A stretch of 64,000 nucleotides of DNA from Pseudomonadota bacterium (lineage in GTDB: Bacteria > Pseudomonadota > Gammaproteobacteria > Burkholderiales > Burkholderiaceae_C), in assembly GCA_020161775.1 (NCBI GenBank), contig JAIUOW010000007.1, forward strand, positions 62,001 to 126,000. The letters run 5' to 3'. Made by a program: the position numbers and the translations under genes. Position 1 is the first letter of the stretch, and every line of letters starts with the position of its first letter. Shown here piece by piece: positions 35,110 through 42,944 of the stretch. The notes under the pieces were generated by a model. The model had not been told where the DNA came from. It was given only the letters and a program-made list of their open reading frames with translations, and searched no databases.

Positions 35110-35131
35110 AAAGCCCCTGTGAAGGGGCTTT
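35110..35131. terminator. Intrinsic terminator after the SPFH gene
   Basis: AAAGCCCCT-GTGA-AGGGGCTTT, 10 bp after the SPFH stop, with a run of A on the left so that the minus strand also ends in a U-tract. It can terminate the nfeD-SPFH unit and, from the other side, the tRNA-Ser transcript. Confidence 0.8.
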
Positions 35132-35176
35132 CCGGAACAAGGCCAGGTCTCGGGAGGACTGGCACTTTGACATTGC

Positions 35177-35267
35177 TGGCGGAGCAGGCGGGATTCGAAC
35201 CCGCGGAGGGCTATTAACCCTCACACGCTTTCCAGGCGTGCGACTTAAACCGCTCATCCACCGCTCC
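35177..35267 (-). tRNA. tRNA-Ser (GGA)
   Basis: A 91-nt tRNA including an encoded CCA. The acceptor stem GGAGCGG/CTGCTCC (with one mismatch-like G-C ordering near the base) closes a cloverleaf with a long variable arm (TGAGGGTTAATAGCCCTC), the hallmark of class II tRNAs. The anticodon loop CTGGAAA gives anticodon GGA, decoding UCC/UCU serine codons. The T-arm GGGTTCGAATCCC is canonical. Confidence 0.95.
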
Positions 35268-35277
35268 AGCGCCTGCG

Positions 35278-35286
35278 AGTATAGCA
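35278..35286 (-). promoter_or_regulatory. Putative extended -10 promoter of tRNA-Ser
   Basis: TGC-TATACT on the minus strand ends 10 nt before the 5' end of the tRNA. The TGn extension can compensate for the poor -35 region. Start expected near 35271. Confidence 0.55.
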
Positions 35287-35444
35287 GTGCGCAACCCTGC
35301 ACTGCCCGGCTTCGCGCAGCCGCAACCATGCGCCAGCCCGTGGCCGGGAGCCTGTTCCAGCACGCCAATGCGCGCGCTTGATATGGCGCAATACGACATT
35401 TGCCCCGCGCATCATCATGAAGATTCACGCAATAGCGAGGCAAT

Positions 35445-36632
35445 ATGGACACAAGCAGCAGCGACTACCCTGGCGACGTATCCACGACAGGGGTCATCGG
35501 GATCGGGCGAACGGACTACGGCGTGATCGACCGGGTTGGCGACGTGGACTGGTTTCGTGTCAGCCTGAAGGCGGGCCAGACCTACAAGTTTGAAATCGAG
35601 GCAGGATCAATCAACGGCCTGTTTGATCCACAACTGTCGGTCCACGGAATGTCTGGTGAACTCGTCATCCGGGCCACGGTGGGCCAAGGCTTTCAGTCCA
35701 AGCATGTCGAGTTGACCCCCACCGCCGCAGGCGACTATTTTCTGGTGGCCAGCGGGGACACGCTGGTAGGCACCTACCGTATCAGCGCGACCAACCTCAC
35801 CACGGGCGCGGTGGACCCGATTCCAATCACGGGAACACAAGCCGCGGACTCTCTTTACAGCACATCGTCCGCCGACAGCATTGATGGCGGAGCGGGCGTG
35901 GACACCGTGACCTATTCCGGTGCCAGGAGCGGCGCCACGATCACCCGCACGGCAACCGGCTACACCGTGACACAAGCAGGCGCCCCGCAGGATACCGACA
36001 CGCTGGCCAACATAGAGAAGCTGCAGTTCTCCGACAAGACCGTCAACCTGACGGTGCGCGCGAGCGCGTCCAATCTTGCAGCGCCGGATCTGAAACTGCT
36101 CCAGGAGCTGTACCTTGCGTTTTTCAACCGGGTGCCGGATGCCGACGGCCTGGAGTACTGGATCAGCGAATTCCGGGCTGGCACCACCATCAAGCAGATT
36201 GCGGATGCCTTTTACGCGGCTGGTGTACAGCATTCGAGCCTGACGGGGTTTTCCGCAGGCATGACGAACGATGATTTCGTCAATGTGATCTACCGCAATG
36301 TATTGGGCCGCCAGGGTGGCGCAGACGCGGAAGGCCTGGCTTACTGGAGCAACGCACTGGCAACCGGGCAGGAATCCAAAGGCTCCCTGGTCACAAGTAT
36401 TCTGGGCTCTACGCATTCGTTCAAGGGCAACACGACCTGGGGCTGGGTCGCGGACCTGTTGGACAACAAGGCCACCGTATCCAACCAGTTTGCGGTCCAG
36501 CACGGGCTTGGTTACACGAACGCTGAAACGTCCATCAGCGAAGGAATGAGAATTGCAGCCGCCGTGACGGCCACCGACACGCAGACTGCCATCTCGATCA
36601 TCGGAGTCAACGACGCGCTGTTCCTGTACTGA
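35445..36632 (+). CDS. DUF4214 domain protein with PPC and RTX-like segments, probably secreted
   Basis: A 395-residue protein without a classical signal peptide. Residues about 10-115 resemble a pre-peptidase C-terminal beta-sandwich (IGRTDYGVIDRVGDVDWFRV, GDYFLVASGDTL); about 125-205 contain haemolysin-like calcium-repeat fragments (DSIDGGAGVDTVTYSG, ANIEKLQFSDKTV); about 210-390 carry DUF4214 repeats (FFNRVPDADGLEYWIS and NVLGRQGGADAEGLAYW). Such composition with a hydrophobic C-terminus (NDALFLY) suggests a type I secretion or surface-layer protein. A GAGG lies just upstream of ATG 35445. Codon usage is less GC-extreme than its neighbours. Confidence 0.8.
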   Translation: MDTSSSDYPGDVSTTGVIGIGRTDYGVIDRVGDVDWFRVSLKAGQTYKFEIEAGSINGLFDPQLSVHGMSGELVIRATVGQGFQSKHVELTPTAAGDYFLVASGDTLVGTYRISATNLTTGAVDPIPITGTQAADSLYSTSSADSIDGGAGVDTVTYSGARSGATITRTATGYTVTQAGAPQDTDTLANIEKLQFSDKTVNLTVRASASNLAAPDLKLLQELYLAFFNRVPDADGLEYWISEFRAGTTIKQIADAFYAAGVQHSSLTGFSAGMTNDDFVNVIYRNVLGRQGGADAEGLAYWSNALATGQESKGSLVTSILGSTHSFKGNTTWGWVADLLDNKATVSNQFAVQHGLGYTNAETSISEGMRIAAAVTATDTQTAISIIGVNDALFLY

Positions 36633-36648
36633 TGGCAGGCAAGCAGCC

Positions 36649-36677
36649 AAAAAAAAGCCACCTCGCGGTGGCTTTTT
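36649..36677. terminator. Bidirectional intrinsic terminator
   Basis: Eight A, then GCCACC-TCGC-GGTGGC, then five T: a perfect stem with U-tracts on both strands between the convergent DUF4214 gene and the branched-chain binding-protein gene, 16 bp from each stop. Confidence 0.9.
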
Positions 36678-36692
36678 GCTGGGTGCCGAAGA

Positions 36693-37823
36693 TCAGTTCA
36701 GCGCGGTCTTCTTGCCGTCCTTGTAGACGTACAGGGTGATCGCGGGGTTCTTCAGTTCACCATTGGGTTCGAACTGGATCGTGGTGGTCACACCCTTGAA
36801 GTTCGACTTGATCAGCTCAGGCGTATAGACCTTGGGATCGGTGGAGTTGGCGCGCTTCATGGCGTCCACCAGCAGGAACGTGGCGTCGTAGGTGTACGGG
36901 CTGTACACCTGGAACTGGCCCGGGTACTTCTTGTCGTACTTGGCCTTCCATGCGGTGCCGCCGGGCATCTTGGCCAGCGAGGCGCCGCCTTCAGCGCAAA
37001 CCACGTTGGCCAGCGTCTTGGCGCCGGCAGCCAGCTTGGCGATTTCAGACGTGCAGATGCCGTCGCCGCCAAAGTACTTCACGTTGGCCATGCCCAGCTG
37101 TTCCATCTGGCGCAGCATCGGGCCGGCTTGGGGGTCCATGCCGCCGTAGAAGATGGCGTCCGGGCCCTTGGCCTTGATGGCGGTCAGGATGGCCATGAAG
37201 TCGGTGGCCTTGTCGGTGGTGAACTGTTCGTCCACGATCGTCAGGCCCTTTTGCTGGGCCGTCTTCTTGAACACTTCGGCAACGCCCTGGCCATAAGCCG
37301 TGCGGTCGTCGATGATGGCAACCTTCTTCAGCTTGAGCGCGTCAGCGGCATAGAACGCCAGGCCAGCGCCCAGGGCGTTGTCGTTGGCGATGATGCGGTA
37401 CGTGGTCTTGTAGCCGGGCTTGGTCAGGTTGGGGTTGGTGGCAGCGCCCGTCACATGGGGGATGCCGCAGTCGTTGTAGACCTTGGAAGCGGGGATGGTC
37501 GTGCCCGAGTTCAGGTGGCCCACCACGCCGGCGACCTTGGCGTCGCACAGTTTCTGGGCGGCAGCCGTGCCCTGTTTCGGGTCGGCGGCGTCGTCTTCTG
37601 CCTGGATTTCGAACTTGATCTTCTTGCCGCCAATGGTCGTGCCGGCGGCGTTGATTTCCTCAATGGCCATGCGGACGCCGTTTTCGTTGTCCTTGCCATA
37701 GTGCGCCTGCGCGCCGGAGACCGGGCCCACGTGGCCAATCTTCACGACCGTTTCCTGCGCGGCAGCCATGCCGGCAACAGCGGCGATAGCGGCGGCAACA
37801 GTCAGTTTCAACTTCATTTGCAT
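36693..37823 (-). CDS. Branched-chain amino acid ABC transporter substrate-binding protein
   Basis: A 376-residue periplasmic binding protein of the LivJ/LivK type. Signal peptide MQMKLKLTVAAAIAAVAGMAAA, split by an alternative ATG at the third codon; the mature part has VVKIGHVGPVSGAQAHYGKD, NSGTTIPASKVYNDCGIPHV and GGDGICTSEIAKLA. ATG 37823 is preferred because GGAGG lies 5 nt upstream. No permease or ATPase gene is next to it, so it must work with subunits encoded elsewhere. Ligand is inferred only from family. Confidence 0.92.
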   Translation of the reverse strand: MQMKLKLTVAAAIAAVAGMAAAQETVVKIGHVGPVSGAQAHYGKDNENGVRMAIEEINAAGTTIGGKKIKFEIQAEDDAADPKQGTAAAQKLCDAKVAGVVGHLNSGTTIPASKVYNDCGIPHVTGAATNPNLTKPGYKTTYRIIANDNALGAGLAFYAADALKLKKVAIIDDRTAYGQGVAEVFKKTAQQKGLTIVDEQFTTDKATDFMAILTAIKAKGPDAIFYGGMDPQAGPMLRQMEQLGMANVKYFGGDGICTSEIAKLAAGAKTLANVVCAEGGASLAKMPGGTAWKAKYDKKYPGQFQVYSPYTYDATFLLVDAMKRANSTDPKVYTPELIKSNFKGVTTTIQFEPNGELKNPAITLYVYKDGKKTALN

Positions 37824-37850
37824 AAAAAGCCTCCAAGATTTAAGGAAAAG

Positions 37851-37875
37851 GTTGAGATGTATTTTGTGACTCAAC
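37851..37875. promoter_or_regulatory. Inverted repeat upstream of the binding-protein gene
   Basis: GTTGAG, 13 nt, CTCAAC, centred about 40 nt upstream of the start codon. The spacing fits an operator for a dimeric regulator, but no particular regulator can be named. Confidence 0.3.
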
Positions 37876-37988
37876 GGCCGCGAACATATCGCAATTTCCG
37901 GGCCCAAACCATAGGGAACACGCTAGGTGGATACCGATAAGGGGGTTTACTCTGACGACAGCCGGGCTTATGCCAGGCCCGCCCGCGT

Positions 37989-38312
37989 TCAGCGGCCGCC
38001 GGGCGGCGGCGCGCCGGTGCGCCCGGACAATTCCTGCGCCACGGCGTCGGACACCGACTGGCGCACCACCAGCTCGATTTCCTCGCGCAGCAGCGGCCCC
38101 AGGTTGCGCGTGTGCTCCAGCACCAGCGTGGCGATGGCTTCCCGCAGGCGTCGCTCAAGTGACAGGTCCACCCGCTGCATCACGCGGTGGATCACCTGTT
38201 CCTGAAGCTGCTCCAGCGAAAAGGCTGCACCGTCTTCGGGCGCGGCAGCCGGCTGCACCACTTCGGTCAGGGTGGGCACGTACCGCGGCGGCGTCCTGGG
38301 CGCGCCAGCCAT
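37989..38312 (-). CDS. Hypothetical protein downstream of holC, 107 aa
   Basis: A small soluble protein, starting MAGAPRTPPRYVPTLTEVV. The N-terminal third is Pro-rich and disordered-looking; the middle is a long amphipathic helix (LEQLQEQVIHRVMQRVDLSL, then ERRLREAIATLVLEHTRNL) and the C-terminus ends in a Pro/Gly tail. Its start codon shares one base with the holC stop, so it is translationally linked to pepA-holC. I do not recognise the family with certainty; a role as a replication accessory or in DNA metabolism is only suggested by position. Confidence 0.65.
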   Translation of the reverse strand: MAGAPRTPPRYVPTLTEVVQPAAAPEDGAAFSLEQLQEQVIHRVMQRVDLSLERRLREAIATLVLEHTRNLGPLLREEIELVVRQSVSDAVAQELSGRTGAPPPGGR

Positions 38313-38746
38313 CAGGCCTGCTCCTTGAGGGCCAGGTCATGCCGGGTGATGGCGTAGCCGCGGTCGGTGTAGTGCTTCCAGCGGCTGCGTGCCTGCTGGC
38401 GGTCGTCATCATCCAGCGTCACCACCTCGATCAGCCGCTCAAAACGCTCAAACCCGTCGGGCACCGGTCCGCCCAGGTTGACCAGCACCTGGTGGTGCGG
38501 TGTGTCGTGCACCGTCTCGGCCAGCACCACGGGCGACGCCGCCAGCACCGAGGGCTCGGCCCGGGCGTGGCAATGGGGTACGAATTCCAGTGGCGAGAAG
38601 GTCCACAGCGTGCTGTCCAGCTCGCGCAGCAAGCCGCCCTCGCCCGTCACAACCACCCTGGCGCCGCTGCCCACGGCCTTTCGCAGCAGGCGGCAGGCAT
38701 ACGAGAGCCTGTCCGGCGCGTTGAAATGGAAGGCGACTTCGGTCAT
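38312..38746 (-). CDS. holC: DNA polymerase III subunit chi
   Basis: A 144-residue clamp-loader accessory subunit that contacts SSB through the psi-chi pair. Family marks are VAFHFNAPDRLSYACRLLRK, LWTFSPLEFVPHCHA and VLVNLGGPVPDGFERFERLIE with the C-terminal RSRWKHYTDRGY. It starts 10 bp after the pepA stop, a usual pepA-holC order in betaproteobacteria. Confidence 0.92.
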   Translation of the reverse strand: MTEVAFHFNAPDRLSYACRLLRKAVGSGARVVVTGEGGLLRELDSTLWTFSPLEFVPHCHARAEPSVLAASPVVLAETVHDTPHHQVLVNLGGPVPDGFERFERLIEVVTLDDDDRQQARSRWKHYTDRGYAITRHDLALKEQA

Positions 38747-38756
38747 GCCCGCAGGG

Positions 38757-40232
38757 TTATTTGCGCTTGCGTGGGGCGCGGGCCGGCTTGGGCTCGCCAG
38801 CCTGGCCGGCAATGTAGTCCAGCAGCAGCGCCACGGGCCGCCCGGTCGCGCCTTTGGCGGCGCCGCCTTTCCAGGCGGTGCCAGCAATGTCCAGGTGCGC
38901 CCAGGGCATCTTGGCGGTGAACTTCTGCAGGAACTTGGCCGCGGTGATGGCGCCACCCGCGCGGCCGGCCACGTTGCCCATGTCGGCAAAGTTGGACTTC
39001 AGGCCGTCGCCATAGTCGTCATCCAGCGGCATGCGCCAGCACGGGTCCAGCGCCTGCTCGCCCGCCGCATGCAGCGCCTGCGCCAGGGCGTCGTCCGACG
39101 CGAACAGGCCGCTGCGCACCGCACCCAGCGCGATCATGCAGGCGCCAGTCAGGGTGGCGATGTCCACCACCGCACGGGGCTTGAAGCGCTCGGCGTAGGT
39201 CAGCGCGTCGCACAGGATCAGGCGGCCTTCGGCGTCGGTGTTCAGGATTTCGATGGTCTGGCCGCTCATGCTGGTCACCACGTCACCGGGCTTGATGGCG
39301 CGGCCGTCAGGCATGTTTTCGCAAGCAGGGATCAGGCCCACCACGTTGACGGCCGGGCGCAGTTGCGCCAGCGCGCTGAACACGCCCAGCACGCTGGCGG
39401 CGCCGCACATGTCGAATTTCATTTCGTCCATCTCGGGTGCGGGCTTGATGGAGATGCCACCCGTGTCAAAGGTGATGCCCTTGCCCACCAGCACCACCGG
39501 CGCATCGGCGCGCGCGCCACCGTTGTAGCGCAGCACGATGAAGCGCAGCGGCTCGGCCGAGCCCTGGGCCACCGCCATGAACGAGCCCATGCCCAGCTTG
39601 GCAACTTCCTTGGGGCCCAGCACTTCGCAGCTGATGCCTGGCGCCTTGGCCAGGGCCTTGGCCGCGTCGGCCAGGTGGGTGGGCGTGGCATGGTTGGGCG
39701 GGCGGTTGCCCCATTCCTTGGCGGTTTCAATGCCCTTGACGGCGGCCACGCCATGGTCGAACGCATCGCGCACGGCGGCGGCGTCGGGCACGGCCACGAG
39801 CACCTGACGCAGCTTGCGTGCATCCGCCTTGGGCTTGGTCGTGGTGTAAACATAGCTGGCGTCCGCTGCCGCCTGGACCGCAGCGCGCACCGCGGGGCCG
39901 GTGGCTGCGCCGGCAAAGCACAAGGTCAGGCGCTTGACGGCGGCGGCCTTGAGGGCGCCCACCGCGCCCTGCACCGCCGTTCGCACGGCCCTGGCCGATG
40001 CGTCGCCGCAGCCGGCCAGCACCACGCGCGGGGCGCTCACGCCGCCGGTCTTGTACAGCTGCAGCTGCTTGCCGGCCTTGGCCTCCAGGTCACCGGCCTT
40101 GAGCGCCGCGGCGGCCAGCCGGGCCAGCTCGCCGCGCCCGGGCTTGAAGCCCTCGGGCAGCAGCACCACCAGCGCATCACACTTGTCGGCGCAGGCGCCA
40201 TCCAGGTCCAGGGTCTTGAGTTCGAAGTCCAT
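38757..40232 (-). CDS. pepA: Leucyl aminopeptidase (M17)
   Basis: A 491-residue dinuclear-metal aminopeptidase. The active site is intact: VGKGITFDTGGISIKP (catalytic Lys and metal Asp), FDMCGAASVLG, and the signature NTDAEGRL near residue 340. The N-terminal macro-like domain is complete. The C-terminus has an extra basic tail (KPARAPRKRK). It is divergent from lptF across 52 bp. Confidence 0.96.
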   Translation of the reverse strand: MDFELKTLDLDGACADKCDALVVLLPEGFKPGRGELARLAAAALKAGDLEAKAGKQLQLYKTGGVSAPRVVLAGCGDASARAVRTAVQGAVGALKAAAVKRLTLCFAGAATGPAVRAAVQAAADASYVYTTTKPKADARKLRQVLVAVPDAAAVRDAFDHGVAAVKGIETAKEWGNRPPNHATPTHLADAAKALAKAPGISCEVLGPKEVAKLGMGSFMAVAQGSAEPLRFIVLRYNGGARADAPVVLVGKGITFDTGGISIKPAPEMDEMKFDMCGAASVLGVFSALAQLRPAVNVVGLIPACENMPDGRAIKPGDVVTSMSGQTIEILNTDAEGRLILCDALTYAERFKPRAVVDIATLTGACMIALGAVRSGLFASDDALAQALHAAGEQALDPCWRMPLDDDYGDGLKSNFADMGNVAGRAGGAITAAKFLQKFTAKMPWAHLDIAGTAWKGGAAKGATGRPVALLLDYIAGQAGEPKPARAPRKRK

Positions 40233-40271
40233 AATCCGGTGTTTGTTGCGTACAGCGCCGCGTTGGCCGCG

Positions 40272-40277
40272 CAGAAT
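40272..40277 (+). promoter_or_regulatory. Putative -10 (CAGAAT) of leaderless lptF
   Basis: CAGAAT ends exactly 7 nt before ATG 40285. No Shine-Dalgarno precedes the gene; TTGCGT lies at 40246-40251 but with a 20-bp spacer. Confidence 0.35.
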
Positions 40278-40284
40278 CCAACCG

Positions 40285-41403
40285 ATGTTATTCCATTCCT
40301 CCCTCCGCAAGGAGCTGGCCCGCAGTTTCGGGGCGACGCTGGTGGTGCTGGTCACGATCGTGATGACCATGACGCTGATCCGCACGCTGGGCCAGGCCAC
40401 GCGCGGCAGCGTCAACCCATCGGAAGTCATGATGGTCATGGGCTACACGGTGCTGGGCTACCTGCCGCCCATCCTCACGCTGAGCCTGTTCATCGCCATC
40501 GTGGGCACCATCTCGCGCATGTACCGCGACAGCGAGATGGTCATCTGGTTTTCCAGCGGGCGCGGCCTGTCGGGCTTTTTGCCGCCGCTGTTCCGGTTCG
40601 CCTGGCCGGTGCTGGTGGTGATCGCGGTGCTGGCGCTGGGCATATGGCCCTGGTCCAACCAGCAAACCCAGGACCTGCGCGAGCGGTACGGCAAGCGCGG
40701 CGACCTGGAGCGCGTCACGCCAGGGCAGTTCCAGGAGTCGGCCAGCGGCAGCCGCGTGTTCTTCCTGGACAAGGACACGCCGGACAACCGCTCGGGGCGC
40801 AACATCTTCATTTCCACCAACGAGCGCGGCCGTGAAACGGTCACCTCGGCGCGCAGCGGGCGCATCGACATCATCAACGACAGCCAGTACCTGCTGCTCA
40901 GCAACGGCCAGCGGCTGGAATCCAGCCGCGACGGCGCCGAGCTGAAAATCAGCGAGTTCGAGGAATACGGCAACCGCGTGAGCGGCGCCGACCTGGGCGT
41001 CGGCGGGGACTCCCCCGCCAAGGCGCGCTCCACCCTGGCGCTGTTGCTGGAGCCCACGCGCATCCATCAGGGCGAGCTGGCCTGGCGCATCGGGCTGGCG
41101 CTGGCCGCGCTCAATTTCGTGGTGATTGCCGTCACGGTCTCCAGCGTCAACCCGCGGGCCGGGCGCAGCGGCAACCTGGTGTTCGCGCTGTTCGCGTTCA
41201 TCGTGTACTACAACCTGCTGAACCTGGGCCAGAGCTGGATCGGCTCGGGCCGGGCCAGCTTTGCCGGTTTTTTGCTGGTGCTGCACGGTGGCGTCATGGT
41301 CATGGGCCTGCTGTGGCTGGCCAAGCAGCACAACAACTGGACCTGGCGCGTGCTGCTGCGCCGCCGCCAGCCGGCCGCCAGCGCCGGGGAAAGCGCGCCT
41401 TGA
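40285..41403 (+). CDS. lptF: LPS export ABC transporter permease LptF
   Basis: A 372-residue permease that, with LptG and LptB, extracts lipopolysaccharide from the inner membrane. Six helices flank a periplasmic jelly-roll domain (about residues 120-270). Recognisable parts are MLFHSSLRKELARSFGATL, LPPILTLSLFIAIVGTISRM and the C-terminal helices after LEPTRIHQGELAWRIG. The gene overlaps lptG by 4 bp. The C-terminus ends in a short charged tail. Confidence 0.95.
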   Translation: MLFHSSLRKELARSFGATLVVLVTIVMTMTLIRTLGQATRGSVNPSEVMMVMGYTVLGYLPPILTLSLFIAIVGTISRMYRDSEMVIWFSSGRGLSGFLPPLFRFAWPVLVVIAVLALGIWPWSNQQTQDLRERYGKRGDLERVTPGQFQESASGSRVFFLDKDTPDNRSGRNIFISTNERGRETVTSARSGRIDIINDSQYLLLSNGQRLESSRDGAELKISEFEEYGNRVSGADLGVGGDSPAKARSTLALLLEPTRIHQGELAWRIGLALAALNFVVIAVTVSSVNPRAGRSGNLVFALFAFIVYYNLLNLGQSWIGSGRASFAGFLLVLHGGVMVMGLLWLAKQHNNWTWRVLLRRRQPAASAGESAP

Positions 41404-42521
41404 AAACCCTGCGCCGGCTCATCTATACCGAAGTGCTCGCTTCGGTGCTGTTCGTGACGCTGGGCTTCCTGGCGCTGTTCTTCTTCTTTGACTTCGTGGA
41501 CGAGCTGCCCAACGTCAGCAAGAACGGGGATGACGGCTACCAGGTCACCCACGCACTGGCCTACGTGGCGCTGCTGCTGCCCAGCCACCTGTACGAGCTG
41601 CTGCCCATCGCGGTGTTGATCGGCACGATCTTCGTCATGGCCCGGCTGGCGCAGAGTTCGGAATACACCATCCTGCGCACCAGCGGGCTGGGGCCCTGGA
41701 AGGCGCTGCGCATGCTGATGAGCCTGGGGCTCATGTTCGTGCTGCTCACCTTTGCCACGGGGGACTACCTGGCGCCCATCGCGGACCGCACGGCCCAGTT
41801 GCTCAAGACGCGCTACCAGGGCCGCATCACCGTCGGCCAGACAGGCGCCTGGATCAAGGAGCGCCAGGCGGACAACGCCTACACCGTGAACGTGGGCGCG
41901 CTGTCACCCGACGGCGACATGCAGGGTGTGCGCATTTTCGAGTTTGACGCCCGCGGCGCGCTGGTGTCGCAGACGCAGGCACCGCGCGCCAGCTTCGGCG
42001 CCGATGATGCCTGGACGCTGCAGGACGCCGAACGCAGCGAATTCACCCCGCGGGCCACGGGCACCGGTGCGGACGCGGGCATCAAGGTCGAGCGCCGGCA
42101 CATCGACAGTTACCGCTGGCCCACCGGCATCAGCCCCGAAATGGTGTCAGTGGCGCTGCTCAAGCCGGACCGCATGGGCACCATCGCGCTGTTCCAGTAC
42201 ATCCAGCACCTGAGCGCCAACGGCCAGACCTCGCAGCGCTACGAAATCGAGTTCTGGCGCAAGGTGTTCTACCCCTTGAGCTGCCTGGTCATGGTGGCGC
42301 TGGCGCTGCCGTTTGCCTACCTGCACTTTCGCAGCGGCAGCATTACCACGTATGTGTTCGGCGGCGTGCTGGTGGGCATCAGTTTCTTCCTGTTGAACAA
42401 CGTGTTCGGCTACATCGGCAACCTGCAGAACTGGTGGCCCTGGCTGACGGCGGCCGCGCCGGGTCTGATCTATTCCATGGTGTCGCTGGCGGCCTTTGGC
42501 TGGCTGGTGCTGCGAAGGTAG
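41400..42521 (+). CDS. lptG: LPS export ABC transporter permease LptG
   Basis: A 373-residue partner of LptF. The start is TTG at 41400, set by the TTGA overlap with the lptF stop and by the canonical N-terminus (L/M)KTLRRLIYTEVLAS. Six helices and a periplasmic domain are present; LPIAVLIGTIFVMARLAQSSE is the cytoplasmic coupling region and EFWRKVFYPLSCLVMVALAL starts the C-terminal membrane half. The lptF-lptG order and coupling are standard. Confidence 0.95.
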   Translation: MKTLRRLIYTEVLASVLFVTLGFLALFFFFDFVDELPNVSKNGDDGYQVTHALAYVALLLPSHLYELLPIAVLIGTIFVMARLAQSSEYTILRTSGLGPWKALRMLMSLGLMFVLLTFATGDYLAPIADRTAQLLKTRYQGRITVGQTGAWIKERQADNAYTVNVGALSPDGDMQGVRIFEFDARGALVSQTQAPRASFGADDAWTLQDAERSEFTPRATGTGADAGIKVERRHIDSYRWPTGISPEMVSVALLKPDRMGTIALFQYIQHLSANGQTSQRYEIEFWRKVFYPLSCLVMVALALPFAYLHFRSGSITTYVFGGVLVGISFFLLNNVFGYIGNLQNWWPWLTAAAPGLIYSMVSLAAFGWLVLRR

Positions 42522-42526
42522 CGGCG

Positions 42527-42898
42527 ATGTACTGCGTGATCCTTTTTGCGCATGGCTCGCGCGACCCGCTCTGGCACCGCCCGGTCGAGGCCGTCGCCGC
42601 GCGCATGCGGGCACTGGCGCCGCATGTGCCGGTGCGCTGCGCCTACCTGGAGCTCAGCACACCGGCCCTGCCGCAGGCCGCGGCCGAGCTGGTGGCGGCG
42701 GGGGCCACGTCGGTGCGCATCGTGCCCATGTTCCTGGGCACCGGCCGCCACGCCCGCGAAGACCTGCCGGCGCTGGTGGAGACCTTGCGCGCCAGCCACC
42801 CGGCCACCCGGTTTGAACTGCCGCCGGCCGTGGGTGAAGATCCGCGCGTGATCGAGCTGCTCGCCTCCCTGGCATTGGAGCCCACGCGTCCGGTTTGA
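42527..42898 (+). CDS. CbiX/SirB-type sirohydrochlorin chelatase, short form
   Basis: A 123-residue single-domain class II chelatase: ILFAHGSRDPLW holds the first metal His and VRIVPMFLGTGRHAREDLP the second conserved region. At this length it resembles the small CbiX type that works as a dimer, inserting Fe2+ for sirohaem or Co2+ for B12. Sirohaem for sulfite reductase fits the CysB-type regulator gene 46 bp downstream, while B12 fits nrdJ at the window start; the sequence cannot decide. It starts 5 bp after lptG. Confidence 0.85.
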   Translation: MYCVILFAHGSRDPLWHRPVEAVAARMRALAPHVPVRCAYLELSTPALPQAAAELVAAGATSVRIVPMFLGTGRHAREDLPALVETLRASHPATRFELPPAVGEDPRVIELLASLALEPTRPV

Positions 42899-42944
42899 TA
42901 GATACATGAGGCATAATGAATTTCAGTTTTAGTAGAAATTCAAT

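Noticed and set aside
35177-36677. Genomic island integrated at tRNA-Ser
   Set aside because: Only one gene is involved, no integrase or direct repeat of the tRNA 3' end is seen, and the flanks are core genes; kept only as a weak note on the DUF4214 gene.
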